Under the pieces are notes generated by a model. It was not told where the DNA came from, did no database searches, and worked only from the letters and a program-made list of their open reading frames with translations. Positions 1 to 6,738 of a DNA stretch of 12,483 nucleotides are shown here, piece after piece (within the stretch, counting starts at the first letter, position 1; every line of letters starts with the position of its first letter). The position numbers were made by a program, and so were the translations under genes. Source of the DNA: Prevotella sp. CAG:1058 (GTDB taxonomy: Bacteria > Bacteroidota > Bacteroidia > Bacteroidales > Bacteroidaceae); NCBI GenBank assembly GCA_000433175.1, contig HF986694.1, positions 1-12,483 on the forward strand. Direction: 5' to 3'.

Positions 1-278
1 GCTTAGGCTGGGCTAATTTTTAACGAACTATTGTTCTGTAAATACAATATAAGTATAATATATAAATCATAAGCCTATGACATAACACACTCACTTTCAC
101 CCTTCCGCCACAGCTGGCACCAAAAGCACAGGCGGCACACTTGCCACAAGGCAAGAACATTCAAACAGACCACGGATGAAGACGCCGAACTAAGACAAAA
201 GGCAGGCGCCGTCCCGCATCCACACTTGGCCACATCAACAACTGCACAATCGGGGAAAAGCACTTAAAACAACAAAAC
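1..278. other. Upstream region of the first gene; no gene seen
   Basis: I see no convincing gene here. The first 75 bases are AT-rich; the rest is C- and A-rich, like the coding strand of the following gene. No clear TTTG/TAnnTTTG promoter is visible, so the promoter of the 279 gene may be atypical or hidden in the AT-rich part around 30-75. Short open frames on the minus strand show no protein-like character. Confidence 0.5.
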
Positions 279-1901
279 ATGAAGAAATCATTACTTTTTT
301 CAGCAATCCAATTACTTGCAGTAACAACAGTCATGGCGCAGCCGCTGGGGATGCCCAAGCTTGTTCCCAACAATGCAGACGGGCAAGACCCGACTGACAT
401 AATATCTCAGGCGCCAGAAGGCGAGACAAAATACTACAACGAGTCATACGAGGGCTGGGTGTTCTGGGGCCAGGAGTATGGCCTGCAATTCATGTCGGGC
501 ACGACGACCAACAAGATTGTATGGTGCAGCAACGGCGAAGTGTACATACAGAACCCAGTGGCCAACTACAGCACCGGCACATTCGCCAAGGGCACATACG
601 CCGACGGCAAGATAACGGTTGAACTTCCGCAGTGCATCGGCTCATACTACGACACCGACGGCAACATGAAGGACATGTACCTTAACAAGCTCGAGGAAGT
701 GGAACAAGACGGAGAGAAATACTACATGATTTGCTATCCGGAAGACAACTACCTCGAATACGACGTGGACGATGCCGGCAACGTGAAGCTTAACCTCGGC
801 AACTCAGCCGACTACGACGTCACCACAGGCAACAACCCCAAATACCTCGTAGGCGTGACATACAGCAACGAGCCACACGCCCTGCAGGTATGGTCGGGAT
901 ACGGCGACACCTTCGAGACATGGAACATCATTGACAACGGCGAACCCGTCACACCACCGGCCGACGCCGTGATGCAGGAATGGGCCTTCGAGACCTTGGG
1001 CAAGAAGTCGATAGTACAGGTGGCCGTAGACGGCAACGACATATACGTAGACGGATTCACATCATACATGAAAGGCTACTGGTTCAAGGGCACCATGGAA
1101 GACGGCAAGATAACATTCCCCACCAACCAGTACATGGGCAAGAACGAGTGGGACCAGTTCTACTACTTCATGGCAGCAAGGATCTTCGTTGACGAAACAT
1201 CCGAATGGAACCAGTACGAGCCTATCGACAAGGTGACGCTCGTCTACAATCCCGAGACAGGCATGTACACGGCACAGGAAGACGAAACATTCATAGTAAG
1301 CATGAGCAATGAATACATCTCGGCCACGGCCATAGCCGAAAACCCGTCGATGTGGCAACAGACACCCGAAATGTTCAAGGCCAAACCGCTTAACCCATCG
1401 CTCACTAACTGCCTGAACAACCCCGGCATAAGCACACTGGAATGGGACATACCTAACGAAAACGAGAAAGGCGCAATACTTTCAGGAAACAAGATGTACT
1501 ACAACCTCTACGTGGACGGCGAGCTGTACACTTTCACACCCGAGGAATATCCGCTCTTCACCGAGCCCACCACTGACGTGCCATACGAAGCGTCAAACTA
1601 TTACGACATCTATGTGTACAACACATCGCACACAATTTACGTGAAGAAGGATATAGCCGAGACAGTAGCCCTGCAGTCGTTCTATGTTGACGAAGACGGC
1701 ACAAAATACGCTTCAGACCTTGTCACCGAGAACGTGCTCGGCACCGGCATCGGCAAGGTGGAGGGCGGCAAGCAGGCCGTAAGCACCGAATACTTCAACC
1801 TCTCCGGAGTAAAGACCACCAGACCTGCAGCCGGCATGTACATAATGAAGACCAAATACAATGACGGCACAAGCAGCGTGAAGAAGGTGTTGGTAAAATA
1901 A
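279..1901 (+). CDS. Secreted beta-rich protein with C-terminal sorting-like tail
   Basis: Unrecognised exported protein of 540 residues. Residues 1-20 form a clear signal peptide (MKKSLLFS, hydrophobic core, VMA before the likely cleavage at Gln21), which fixes the start. The mature part is rich in Tyr, Asp, Gly and Trp. It holds two related beta-type modules, about residues 58-115 and 231-285, each with a Trp-rich opening and a DGKIT strand (TYADGKITVELP, TMEDGKITFP). The last 45 residues (EYFNLSGVKTTRPAAGMYIMK, then VKKVLVK) resemble the Por/type IX secretion C-terminal domain in its common Prevotella form, in which an LSG turn and a GxYI strand precede a basic end. It is therefore probably exported to the periplasm or cell surface. 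Substrate and function are unknown. It is followed by its own terminator and appears monocistronic. A cell-surface or host-interaction role would be only a guess. Confidence 0.85.
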   Translation: MKKSLLFSAIQLLAVTTVMAQPLGMPKLVPNNADGQDPTDIISQAPEGETKYYNESYEGWVFWGQEYGLQFMSGTTTNKIVWCSNGEVYIQNPVANYSTGTFAKGTYADGKITVELPQCIGSYYDTDGNMKDMYLNKLEEVEQDGEKYYMICYPEDNYLEYDVDDAGNVKLNLGNSADYDVTTGNNPKYLVGVTYSNEPHALQVWSGYGDTFETWNIIDNGEPVTPPADAVMQEWAFETLGKKSIVQVAVDGNDIYVDGFTSYMKGYWFKGTMEDGKITFPTNQYMGKNEWDQFYYFMAARIFVDETSEWNQYEPIDKVTLVYNPETGMYTAQEDETFIVSMSNEYISATAIAENPSMWQQTPEMFKAKPLNPSLTNCLNNPGISTLEWDIPNENEKGAILSGNKMYYNLYVDGELYTFTPEEYPLFTEPTTDVPYEASNYYDIYVYNTSHTIYVKKDIAETVALQSFYVDEDGTKYASDLVTENVLGTGIGKVEGGKQAVSTEYFNLSGVKTTRPAAGMYIMKTKYNDGTSSVKKVLVK

Positions 1902-1924
1902 TACCATTTAACATACACCACAAT

Positions 1925-1968
1925 AAAAGCCAGCCACTGACGGATAAAACGCCAGCGGCTGGCTTTTT
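1925..1968 (+). terminator. Rho-independent terminator after the secreted protein gene
   Basis: An 11-bp perfect stem (AAAAGCCAGCC 1925-1935 with GGCTGGCTTTT 1957-1967) closes a 21-base loop and ends in a T run. It begins 24 bases after the stop codon of the 279-1901 gene. Confidence 0.9.
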
Positions 1969-2297
1969 ATGGAAACGGCACACAAGTTCACATTTAACAG
2001 ACTTAATCATCGCACAGATTTAATTATCTTGCAAAACCACCATATATCACAGCCCGGAGGTCTGGACTTTACGTAACCGTAGGTTTGGCAAGCCCACGGA
2101 CAACTACGCCCACCGCCATGCACTCGAAGTGGTGCTACACTCTGCTTCCGGCGGCAAAAAACGGTTCTAAAAATCGTAAGCAAGCAAAATATGGGGCATA
2201 TTCTTTCATATTTTAACAAAACAAGGCTTACACCCTGACATTTTTCCGGCAAAGTTCAATTTTTTATATACAAATACACTATTTTTCATAAAAATAT
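1969..2297. other. Intergenic region, no supported gene
   Basis: This holds a GC-richer island at about 2045-2160 and AT-rich flanks. A 48-codon frame without a start codon (2024-2167, +) is open but resembles nothing I know. A weak inverted repeat AAAATATG/CATATTTT lies at 2186-2214. Nothing else is seen before the promoter at 2298. Confidence 0.5.
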
Positions 2298-2328
2298 TTT
2301 GCAGTTATTAAAATAATATTTACTTTTA
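2298..2328 (+). promoter_or_regulatory. Bacteroidetes-type promoter of the YD-repeat gene
   Basis: TTTG at 2298-2301, a 19-base spacer, and TACTTTTA at 2321-2328 match the -33/-7 consensus (TTTG, TAnnTTTG) except for the last base. The implied transcription start is near 2335, about 55 bases ahead of the mutated start codon at 2389. This supports that position as the ancestral translation start. Confidence 0.6.
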
Positions 2329-2388
2329 CGGTGTGATATATAACATTTCATTATCAAACAGACGTCCAACATTAAAAATTAAAGCCTT

Positions 2389-3378
2389 ATAAGAAAAACT
2401 TACTTCACTTTCATCGCCGCACTCATGCTCTCTTCAGCATCATTCGCACAGCAGTATGAATACAAGCTGTATGAAATGAACTCAAAGTATACGCCTGAAT
2501 ACTATAAGTACATGTACGACGAGGACAACGGCCGCCTTGACAGCACGGCACACTACTACGAACTCGACGGCTACGTTTACGACACCGGCAACAAGTATGT
2601 CTACGACGAGCAGGGCAACGAGGTGCTCGAGAAGGGCTAACAGAAGTTCAGCGGCGACGACTTCTACACATACTCCACACAGATAAGGTACACCTACGAC
2701 GAGAAGGGAAGGCTAGACGAGGAGAAATACTACTCGGCGTTCTTCGGCGGCGAGATGGAATTCTCGAACGGATACAAGTACGTATACGACGACAAGGACA
2801 GGGTGGTGGAAAAGCTGGGCACCATGCTCGACCTTATGACATACGAAATAGTTGAAGCCGGCGGCGAGGTGTTCGAATATGACGCCAACGGCAACATAGA
2901 GGAATGGTACAAGTACAACGAGTCGAAAGACGACGTGACACAGCGCGAGCTTTACACCTTCGACACAGCCATCGAGTCGGCAAAGACGCTCTACCCAGTA
3001 GAAAACGAATGGGACGGCACCGTGTACCTGAACTCGACCAACGCCGTACTTACCGACACCATCTACTCAAGCGACTGGTTTACGGGCGAACTGGGAGTCT
3101 ACGACGTGTACGAACTGAAATACACGCCCGTGACGTCGACCGGCATCGGCACCGTGCGCACTACCACAACCGACATGGTTCAGGCAAGCTATGAAAACGG
3201 CACGGTACGCCTTACCGGAGTAAAGGACAACGAGCAGGTACGAGTGTACAGCACATCGGGCCTGATGATGAACATGAAGCGCTACAACGCAAAAGACGGC
3301 ATCGACATGAGCAGCCTGCCCGCAGGAGCCTACATAATAGCGACAGGCCGCGGCTCGGTCAAGGTATGGAAGAAATAA
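2389..3378 (+). pseudogene. Decayed secreted YD-repeat protein with Por-type tail
   Basis: One frame runs from 2389 to the TAA at 3376-3378, interrupted by a single in-frame TAA at 2638-2640. A second lesion is at the start. The codons from 2389 read I-R-K-T-Y-F-T-F-I-A-A-L-M-L-S-S-A-S-F-A-Q, a typical signal peptide whose first codon is ATA instead of ATG. The first available ATG (2425) lies inside the signal peptide core and would give a poor one. The body has repeated motifs of the form Y-x-Y-D-E-x-G (KYVYDEQGNEV, RYTYDEKGRLD, KYVYDDKDRV, FEYDANGNIEE), like the short YD/RHS-style repeats of Bacteroidetes surface proteins. The last 70 residues (RVYSTSGLMM, then SLPAGAYII and VKVWKK) look like a type A Por secretion domain. 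Two independent lesions argue for a pseudogene of about 329 codons. Translation from internal starts (2755) would lack the signal peptide. Confidence 0.8.
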
Positions 3379-3395
3379 ATACCCTCTCATAAATA

Positions 3396-3460
3396 AAAAA
3401 CCAACGTCCGCAGACGTACCATTACATGTAATGGATACCGTCTGCGGACATTATTTTTAT
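3396..3460. terminator. Bidirectional terminator between convergent genes
   Basis: GTCCGCAGACG (3406-3416) pairs perfectly with CGTCTGCGGAC (3439-3449). The loop contains a 16-bp perfect palindrome (3419-3434) that extends the hairpin. T-rich sequence follows on the + strand (3451-3459) and an A-rich run precedes (3391-3400), so it can serve both the YD-repeat gene and the minus-strand methyltransferase gene. Confidence 0.85.
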
Positions 3461-3489
3461 ATCCTGATTCCATATCCGGACAGCCACCG

Positions 3490-3521
3490 GCCACAAGCCT
3501 CAGCCCGGAGCCGCTTGTGGC
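3490..3521 (-). terminator. Hairpin just past the methyltransferase stop codon
   Basis: GCCACAAGC (3490-3498) pairs with GCTTGTGGC (3513-3521), three bases beyond the minus-strand stop at 3524. No U run follows on the minus strand, so it is more likely a 3'-end stabilising stem than a terminator. The bidirectional hairpin further on may do the terminating. Confidence 0.4.
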
Positions 3522-3523
3522 AC

Positions 3524-4069
3524 CTAACGGCTGCCTGAAGCCTTGATATAAGCCTGGGCGAAATGCCAGACTACGATGCCTGCCGTGACCGACACGTTAA
3601 GCGAATGCTTGGTGCCGAACTGGGGTATCTCGAGGCAGCCGTCGCAGGCGTCGACGACGTCCTGGCGCACGCCCTTCACCTCGTTGCCCAGCACGACGGC
3701 ATAGCCCTGTCCGCCCTCAGGCTCAAACCTGTCGAGCATCATGCTGCCCTCGCACTGCTCGACGGCCATGACCATTACGCCGCGCTCCTGCAGCTCCCTT
3801 ACGGCGTCGAGCGCCGAAGCGAAGTAGCGCCACTCCACGCTGTCCTCTGCGCCCAGCGCCGTCTTGTGTATCTCTGGATGGGGCGGCACGGCCGTAATGC
3901 CGCACAGCCACACGGCCTCGACGCGGAATGCGTCGCACGAGCGCAGCACCGACCCTACGTTGTACATGCTCCTGACGTCGTCAAGAACCACCGTCAGCGG
4001 CATCTTCTCCGAACTCTTGAACTCGTCCACCGTGAGACGGTTCATCTCCGTAACCTTCAATTTACGCAT
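3524..4069 (-). CDS. SpoU/TrmH-family RNA 2'-O-methyltransferase
   Basis: A 181-residue SPOUT-class enzyme expected to transfer a methyl group from S-adenosylmethionine to a ribose 2'-OH in tRNA or rRNA, acting in the cytoplasm. All three SpoU motifs are visible: motif 1 around residues 30-47 (DDVRSMYNVGSVLRSCDA, with the Asn37 and Arg43 expected of the family), motif 2 at 126-134 (VLGNEVKGV, Glu130), and motif 3 at 148-168 (IPQFGTKHSLNVSVTAGIV, the knot segment that binds the cofactor). It is a minimal-length SpoU protein without an N-terminal L30e-like substrate domain, so it is closer to TrmH/TrmL-like than RlmB-like forms. The exact target nucleotide cannot be told from the sequence. It lies 142 bases downstream of sufE on the same strand, separated by a heptamer array. 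No clear promoter is seen in that gap, so it may be co-transcribed with sufE. Confidence 0.9.
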   Translation of the reverse strand: MRKLKVTEMNRLTVDEFKSSEKMPLTVVLDDVRSMYNVGSVLRSCDAFRVEAVWLCGITAVPPHPEIHKTALGAEDSVEWRYFASALDAVRELQERGVMVMAVEQCEGSMMLDRFEPEGGQGYAVVLGNEVKGVRQDVVDACDGCLEIPQFGTKHSLNVSVTAGIVVWHFAQAYIKASGSR

Positions 4070-4146
4070 GGCACTTAATTTAATTGAAAACCAGAAAACA
4101 CAAACCCACGAATCACAACTTCATGAAACGGAGTTAGGCGCAAGCC

Positions 4147-4220
4147 AATTGCGAACTATGAATTATGAATTATGAATTATGAATTGCGAATTATGAATTA
4201 TGAATTGCGAATTATGAATT
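4147..4220. repeat. Tandem heptamer array overlapping the sufE stop codon
   Basis: There are ten contiguous 7-bp units (4147-4216) plus a partial AATT. Two unit types alternate: A is AATTATG and B is AATTGCG. The order on the + strand is B, A variant (AACTATG), A, A, A, B, A, A, B, A. The right end (4212-4220) supplies the last two residues (Asn-Ser) and the TAA stop of the minus-strand sufE. It resembles the short tandemly repeated repetitive (STRR) heptamers known from cyanobacteria. Its function is unknown. Because 7 is not a multiple of 3, copy-number slippage could shift the end of sufE. Confidence 0.9.
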
Positions 4221-4625
4221 AAACGCCAAAGCGTACACCTTAATCTGCTTGACCATTGCCAGCAGACCGTTTGAGCGCGTAGGCGACAGATGGTCCTTAA
4301 GGCCGATGCGCTCGATGAAATAAAGGTCGGCGTCAAGGATTTCCTGCGGCGTATGCCCGCTCAGCACGCGTATCAGCAGCGCTATTATGCCCTTAACGAT
4401 GAGCGCGTCGCTCTCCGCCGTGAAGTTTATCTTGCCGTCCACGTAGTCCGCCTGCAGCCACACGCGGCTCTGGCAGCCGTCAATGAGGTTGTCCTCGGTC
4501 TTATACTTGTCGTCGAGCTGCTGCAAGTCATTGCCCAAGTCAATCAGCAACTGGTACTTGTCCATCCAGTCGGTAAAGTCAGCAAACTCCTCTATTACCT
4601 CGTCCTGTGCTTCGTTTATTGTCAT
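4212..4625 (-). CDS. sufE: SufE-type cysteine desulfuration protein
   Basis: A 137-residue SufE family protein. SufE accepts persulfide sulfur from the cysteine desulfurase SufS and passes it to the SufBCD scaffold for Fe-S cluster assembly in the cytoplasm. The signature LIDGCQSRVWL is at residues 47-57, with the acceptor cysteine at Cys51, the same position as in E. coli SufE. The SufE-typical C-terminal segment LSPTRSNGLLAMVKQIKVYA is present, and the length is normal. The start at 4625 gives MTINEAQDEVIEEF, the expected first helix. The last two residues and the stop lie in a tandem heptamer array. sufS and sufBCD are not in the window. The upstream neighbour on the same strand is the U32/TrhP protein, a family whose tRNA hydroxylation has been linked to Fe-S biogenesis. 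The 140-base gap may hold its own promoter. Confidence 0.93.
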   Translation of the reverse strand: MTINEAQDEVIEEFADFTDWMDKYQLLIDLGNDLQQLDDKYKTEDNLIDGCQSRVWLQADYVDGKINFTAESDALIVKGIIALLIRVLSGHTPQEILDADLYFIERIGLKDHLSPTRSNGLLAMVKQIKVYALAFNS

Positions 4626-4670
4626 AATCTTTATTTATTTATATATTCGTCAATTATCCGCCAGCGTCCA

Positions 4671-4701
4671 AGAAGATACATTTTGCAAGATCAAAAGCAA
4701 C
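4671..4701 (-). promoter_or_regulatory. Possible promoter of sufE
   Basis: On the minus strand GTTG (4698-4701), a 19-base spacer and TATCTTCT (4671-4678) resemble the Bacteroidetes TTTG/TAnnTTTG promoter with mismatches in both boxes. It sits about 45 bases upstream of the sufE start. The spacing is right but the boxes are weak. Confidence 0.3.
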
Positions 4702-4765
4702 CTTTCAGCTCCTGAAAAGCAACATCATACAGCTTATCTCCTTTAACTAACCTGACACGTAAAAC

Positions 4766-6031
4766 TTAATACTTCGGTTTCTCCTTAACTATCTTGAACA
4801 GCTTGTCGCTCGGGCGCACCTTGCCGGGCACCTTGAATGCCACGCGCGTGCCCTTCTGCGCCGTCTCCACGGCGTGCGTGTCGTCGTGTATCTCCTCGAC
4901 GGTTACGTACATCACGCCCGTCGTAGGACCCGTTATCAGCATCTTGTCGCCTACCGAGAACTCGCAAGCCTCGCACGAGAACTCCGCCACGCCCAGCTTG
5001 GAGAAATACTTGACACCCTTGCCCACGTACACCTTGCGCTCCGTAGCGTTAGAGCCATAGTTCTTGTTCCACTCGCCAAGGCGCTGACCCTGGTAGTATC
5101 CGTCCCAGAAGCCGCGGTTGAACACCGTAGCCAGGCGCTCGTCCCACTCGTCCTTCTTCTCCTCGGTGAACGTGCCGTCCAGTACGCTCCGTATGGCTTC
5201 CTTGTAGCATTTCACCACCGTGTACACATACTCAGGTCCGCGCGCACGGCCCTCTATCTTGAACACGCGCACGCCGGCCCGCATCATGCGGTCGATGAAG
5301 CGCACCGTCTTCAGGTCCTTCGGGCTCATTATGTACTTGTTGTCAATCTCAAGCTCCGTGCCCGTTTCCTTGTCGGTCACGATGTACGAGCGCCGGCACA
5401 GCTGCATGCACTCGCCCCTGTTGGCCGAGCGCGCCGCGTTGTCCAGGCTCAGGTAGCACTTGCCGCTTATCGCCATGCACAGCGCACCGTGGCAGAACAT
5501 CTCTATGCGTATCTTCCTGCCCGACGGGCCGCAGATGTTCATCTGCTCCGCCTGCTCGTGTATGCGTGCCACCTGCTCCATGTTAAGCTCGCGCGCCAGC
5601 ACCACCACGTCGGCAAACTGCGCATAGAACTTCAGCGCCTCTATGTTGCTTATGTTGAGCTGCGTTGACAGGTGCACCTCCTGCCCCACCTCGCGGCAGT
5701 ACGTCATCACGGCAACGTCGCTCGCTATCACCGCCGAGATGCCGGCCTCCTTGGCGGCGTCTATTATCTGGTGCATCAGCTCAATGTCGTCGTCATAGAT
5801 AATCGTGTTCACCGTCAGGTAAGTCTTGACGCCACGCTCGCCGCACGTCGCGGCAATCTCGCGCAGGTCGTCAACGGTGAACGTGCTGGCCGAGTGCGCC
5901 CTCATGTTCAGCTTCTCGATGCCGAAATAAATAGAGTCGGCACCTGCCTGGAGCGCAGCCTGAAGGCTCTCGCGGCTGCCCACGGGCGCCATTATCTCAA
6001 ATTCGTCGATTCTCTCTTTCATCATTCGCAT
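4766..6031 (-). CDS. U32-family protein, TrhP-like tRNA hydroxylation enzyme
   Basis: A 421-residue member of the family long annotated as peptidase U32, now better known through E. coli TrhP (YegQ), which makes 5-hydroxyuridine at tRNA position 34. The N-terminal half has the TIM-barrel-like pattern: EIMAPVGSRESLQAALQAGAD at about 12-32, YFGIEKLNMRA near 35-45, and VHLSTQLNISN near 119. The family signature follows at about 177-215: an FCHGALCMAISGKCYLS block, then RSANRGECMQLCRR, with several conserved cysteines. FKIEGRARGPEYV near 262 and NRGFWDGYY near 312 are also typical. The C-terminal part is a small beta domain. Length fits the single-module form. A second methionine set at 6020-6025 could be the true start. 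The promoter appears to be the tracrRNA promoter at 6170-6200, or the gene has another that I cannot see. The target tRNA and hydroxyl donor are inferred from the family only. Confidence 0.87.
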   Translation of the reverse strand: MRMMKERIDEFEIMAPVGSRESLQAALQAGADSIYFGIEKLNMRAHSASTFTVDDLREIAATCGERGVKTYLTVNTIIYDDDIELMHQIIDAAKEAGISAVIASDVAVMTYCREVGQEVHLSTQLNISNIEALKFYAQFADVVVLARELNMEQVARIHEQAEQMNICGPSGRKIRIEMFCHGALCMAISGKCYLSLDNAARSANRGECMQLCRRSYIVTDKETGTELEIDNKYIMSPKDLKTVRFIDRMMRAGVRVFKIEGRARGPEYVYTVVKCYKEAIRSVLDGTFTEEKKDEWDERLATVFNRGFWDGYYQGQRLGEWNKNYGSNATERKVYVGKGVKYFSKLGVAEFSCEACEFSVGDKMLITGPTTGVMYVTVEEIHDDTHAVETAQKGTRVAFKVPGKVRPSDKLFKIVKEKPKY

Positions 6032-6078
6032 TAACCTATTTAACCACGGGGCCTGCGGCCACCGCTCCTACCATAATC

Positions 6079-6109
6079 AAAAAATCCCCGCCGTTAAAGG
6101 ACGACGGGG
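6079..6109 (-). terminator. Rho-independent terminator of the tracrRNA
   Basis: CCCCGCCGT (6086-6094) pairs with ACGACGGGG (6101-6109) with one mismatch. On the minus strand it is followed by six U residues (6084-6079). It stands 48 bases upstream of the U32 start codon, so any U32 transcript from the tracrRNA promoter must read through it. Confidence 0.85.
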
Positions 6110-6165
6110 CAACCTAAATGTTTTCACAACGGAATAATCCTTATTGTGATTTGCTTAAAATTCTG
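6079..6165 (-). ncRNA. Type II-C tracrRNA, apparently orphaned
   Basis: A promoter-to-terminator RNA gene of about 85 nt on the minus strand. The 5' part holds an anti-repeat, AAUUUUAAGCAAAUCACAA (6162-6144), complementary to the start of Bacteroidetes type II-C CRISPR repeats as I remember them (GTTGTGATTTGC...). It runs directly into the AAUAAGGAUUAUUCC nexus (6145-6131). The junction ACAAUAAGG is the same one seen in the Neisseria II-C tracrRNA. Next come a spacer with UUGUGAAAACAUUUAGG and a GC-rich terminator hairpin. UCACAA and UUGUGA (6124-6149) could pair when the anti-repeat is not bound to crRNA. No repeat-spacer array lies in the window and the only cas9 sequence is a stub at 9052, so this RNA is orphaned unless a partner system exists elsewhere. 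The start is inferred from the promoter. An attenuator leader of the U32 gene is the alternative reading. Confidence 0.78.
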
Positions 6166-6169
6166 ACGG

Positions 6170-6200
6170 CAAAGATACACATAATAAATAAGAACTCAAA
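6170..6200 (-). promoter_or_regulatory. Promoter of the tracrRNA gene
   Basis: On the minus strand a perfect TTTG (6200-6197), a 19-base spacer and a perfect TATCTTTG (6177-6170) match the Bacteroidetes -33/-7 consensus. Transcription would start near 6164, just before the anti-repeat. This is one of the two strongest promoters in the window. Confidence 0.88.
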
Positions 6201-6593
6201 CTCTTTTCCGGATTTTTATCATATTTGCCCAAGAGCCTGTTTAACCTTTATCGGTCGTAAGCCGATATCTGGTTTGTTTCTGCAGGCAGATTGATGTTTT
6301 CATCTATCTATTTTACATATTGCTGTCTGTTTTTCTTGACGTTGTACGTATATCTGTGAAATTGAAAGCGGCAAGATGATTAATATAAAGTTGTAATACG
6401 GCCAAATCTCCGAGCATGAACTGATTATAGAATAATAGGTACAAGAGAAACGGAATATTTCATTTTTTATGGGTAATCAATGATCTTGTTTTGAAAATCC
6501 AAAGTTGAATCAATTATATTGAAAAATCGTATTGGTTTAATTCATGATTGAAAATATTCTGAAATAAGACATGATTTGTTTGGATTTAATTTG
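6201..6593. other. AT-rich intergenic region between divergent transcription units
   Basis: About 390 bases, clearly more AT-rich than the housekeeping genes, between the minus-strand tracrRNA promoter and the plus-strand promoter at 6594. I see no gene, tRNA or intact CRISPR repeat. The tail end (6571-6601) has a TGATTTG ... TATCTTTG pattern loosely like the CRISPR repeat that the tracrRNA would pair with. Confidence 0.5.
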
Positions 6594-6601
6594 TATCTTT
6601 G
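6594..6601 (+). promoter_or_regulatory. Promoter -7 box ahead of the membrane protein gene
   Basis: A perfect TATCTTTG lies at 6594-6601. The nearest TTTG (6575-6578) is only 15 bases upstream instead of the usual 19 or so, so the -33 element is poor. The start of transcription would be near 6607, giving a leader of about 130 bases to the gene at 6739. Confidence 0.6.
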
Positions 6602-6610
6602 CCATGTATG

Positions 6611-6697
6611 ATGAAGATTTTGTTAAGTTTTTATGGCAACACTACGTTAAGTGAATCTTCTGACGGGACTAAACGTTTAGTAATTAATTTTGAATAG
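6611..6697 (+). CDS. Possible 28-residue small ORF in the leader
   Basis: ATG at 6611, ten bases past the -7 box, opens a 28-codon frame ending in TAG at 6697. It begins MKILLSFYGNTTLSESSDGT and ends RLVINFE. It would be nearly leaderless. A second, overlapping ATG at 6604 gives only 16 codons. There is no family match and codon use is too short to judge. It could be a leader peptide for the 6739 gene, a true small protein, or chance. Confidence 0.25.
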   Translation: MKILLSFYGNTTLSESSDGTKRLVINFE

Positions 6698-6738
6698 GTC
6701 TTATAAAAACGTGTTGTAAAATTAATAAACAATAGAAT

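Noticed and set aside
2024..2167. A 48-codon plus-strand frame in the intergenic region containing YHSPEVWTLRNRRFGKP
   Set aside because: It has no start codon, promoter or family resemblance. It may be a remnant, but nothing supports coding.
2638..2640. Stop-codon recoding (TAA read as an amino acid) in the YD-repeat gene
   Set aside because: All other genes in the window use TAA normally, and the same gene has also lost its start codon, so decay is the simpler reading.
4147..4220. CRISPR array
   Set aside because: The units are 7 bp with no spacers, so it is a simple tandem repeat and unrelated to the tracrRNA.
4874..5668. A 264-codon plus-strand open frame opposite the U32 gene
   Set aside because: It is a shadow of the GC-rich minus-strand coding sequence; the peptide is rich in Arg, His, Ala and Leu and has no domain pattern.
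4766..6031. Annotation of the U32 protein as a secreted collagenase-type peptidase
   Set aside because: It has no signal peptide and carries the cysteine-rich TrhP signature. The peptidase label is historical.
6077..6127. A 16-codon GTG-started frame on the minus strand crossing the terminator, suggesting a leader-peptide attenuator for the U32 gene
   Set aside because: The tracrRNA reading explains the promoter, anti-repeat, nexus and terminator together. The frame depends on a GTG start within a stem and has no ribosome site.
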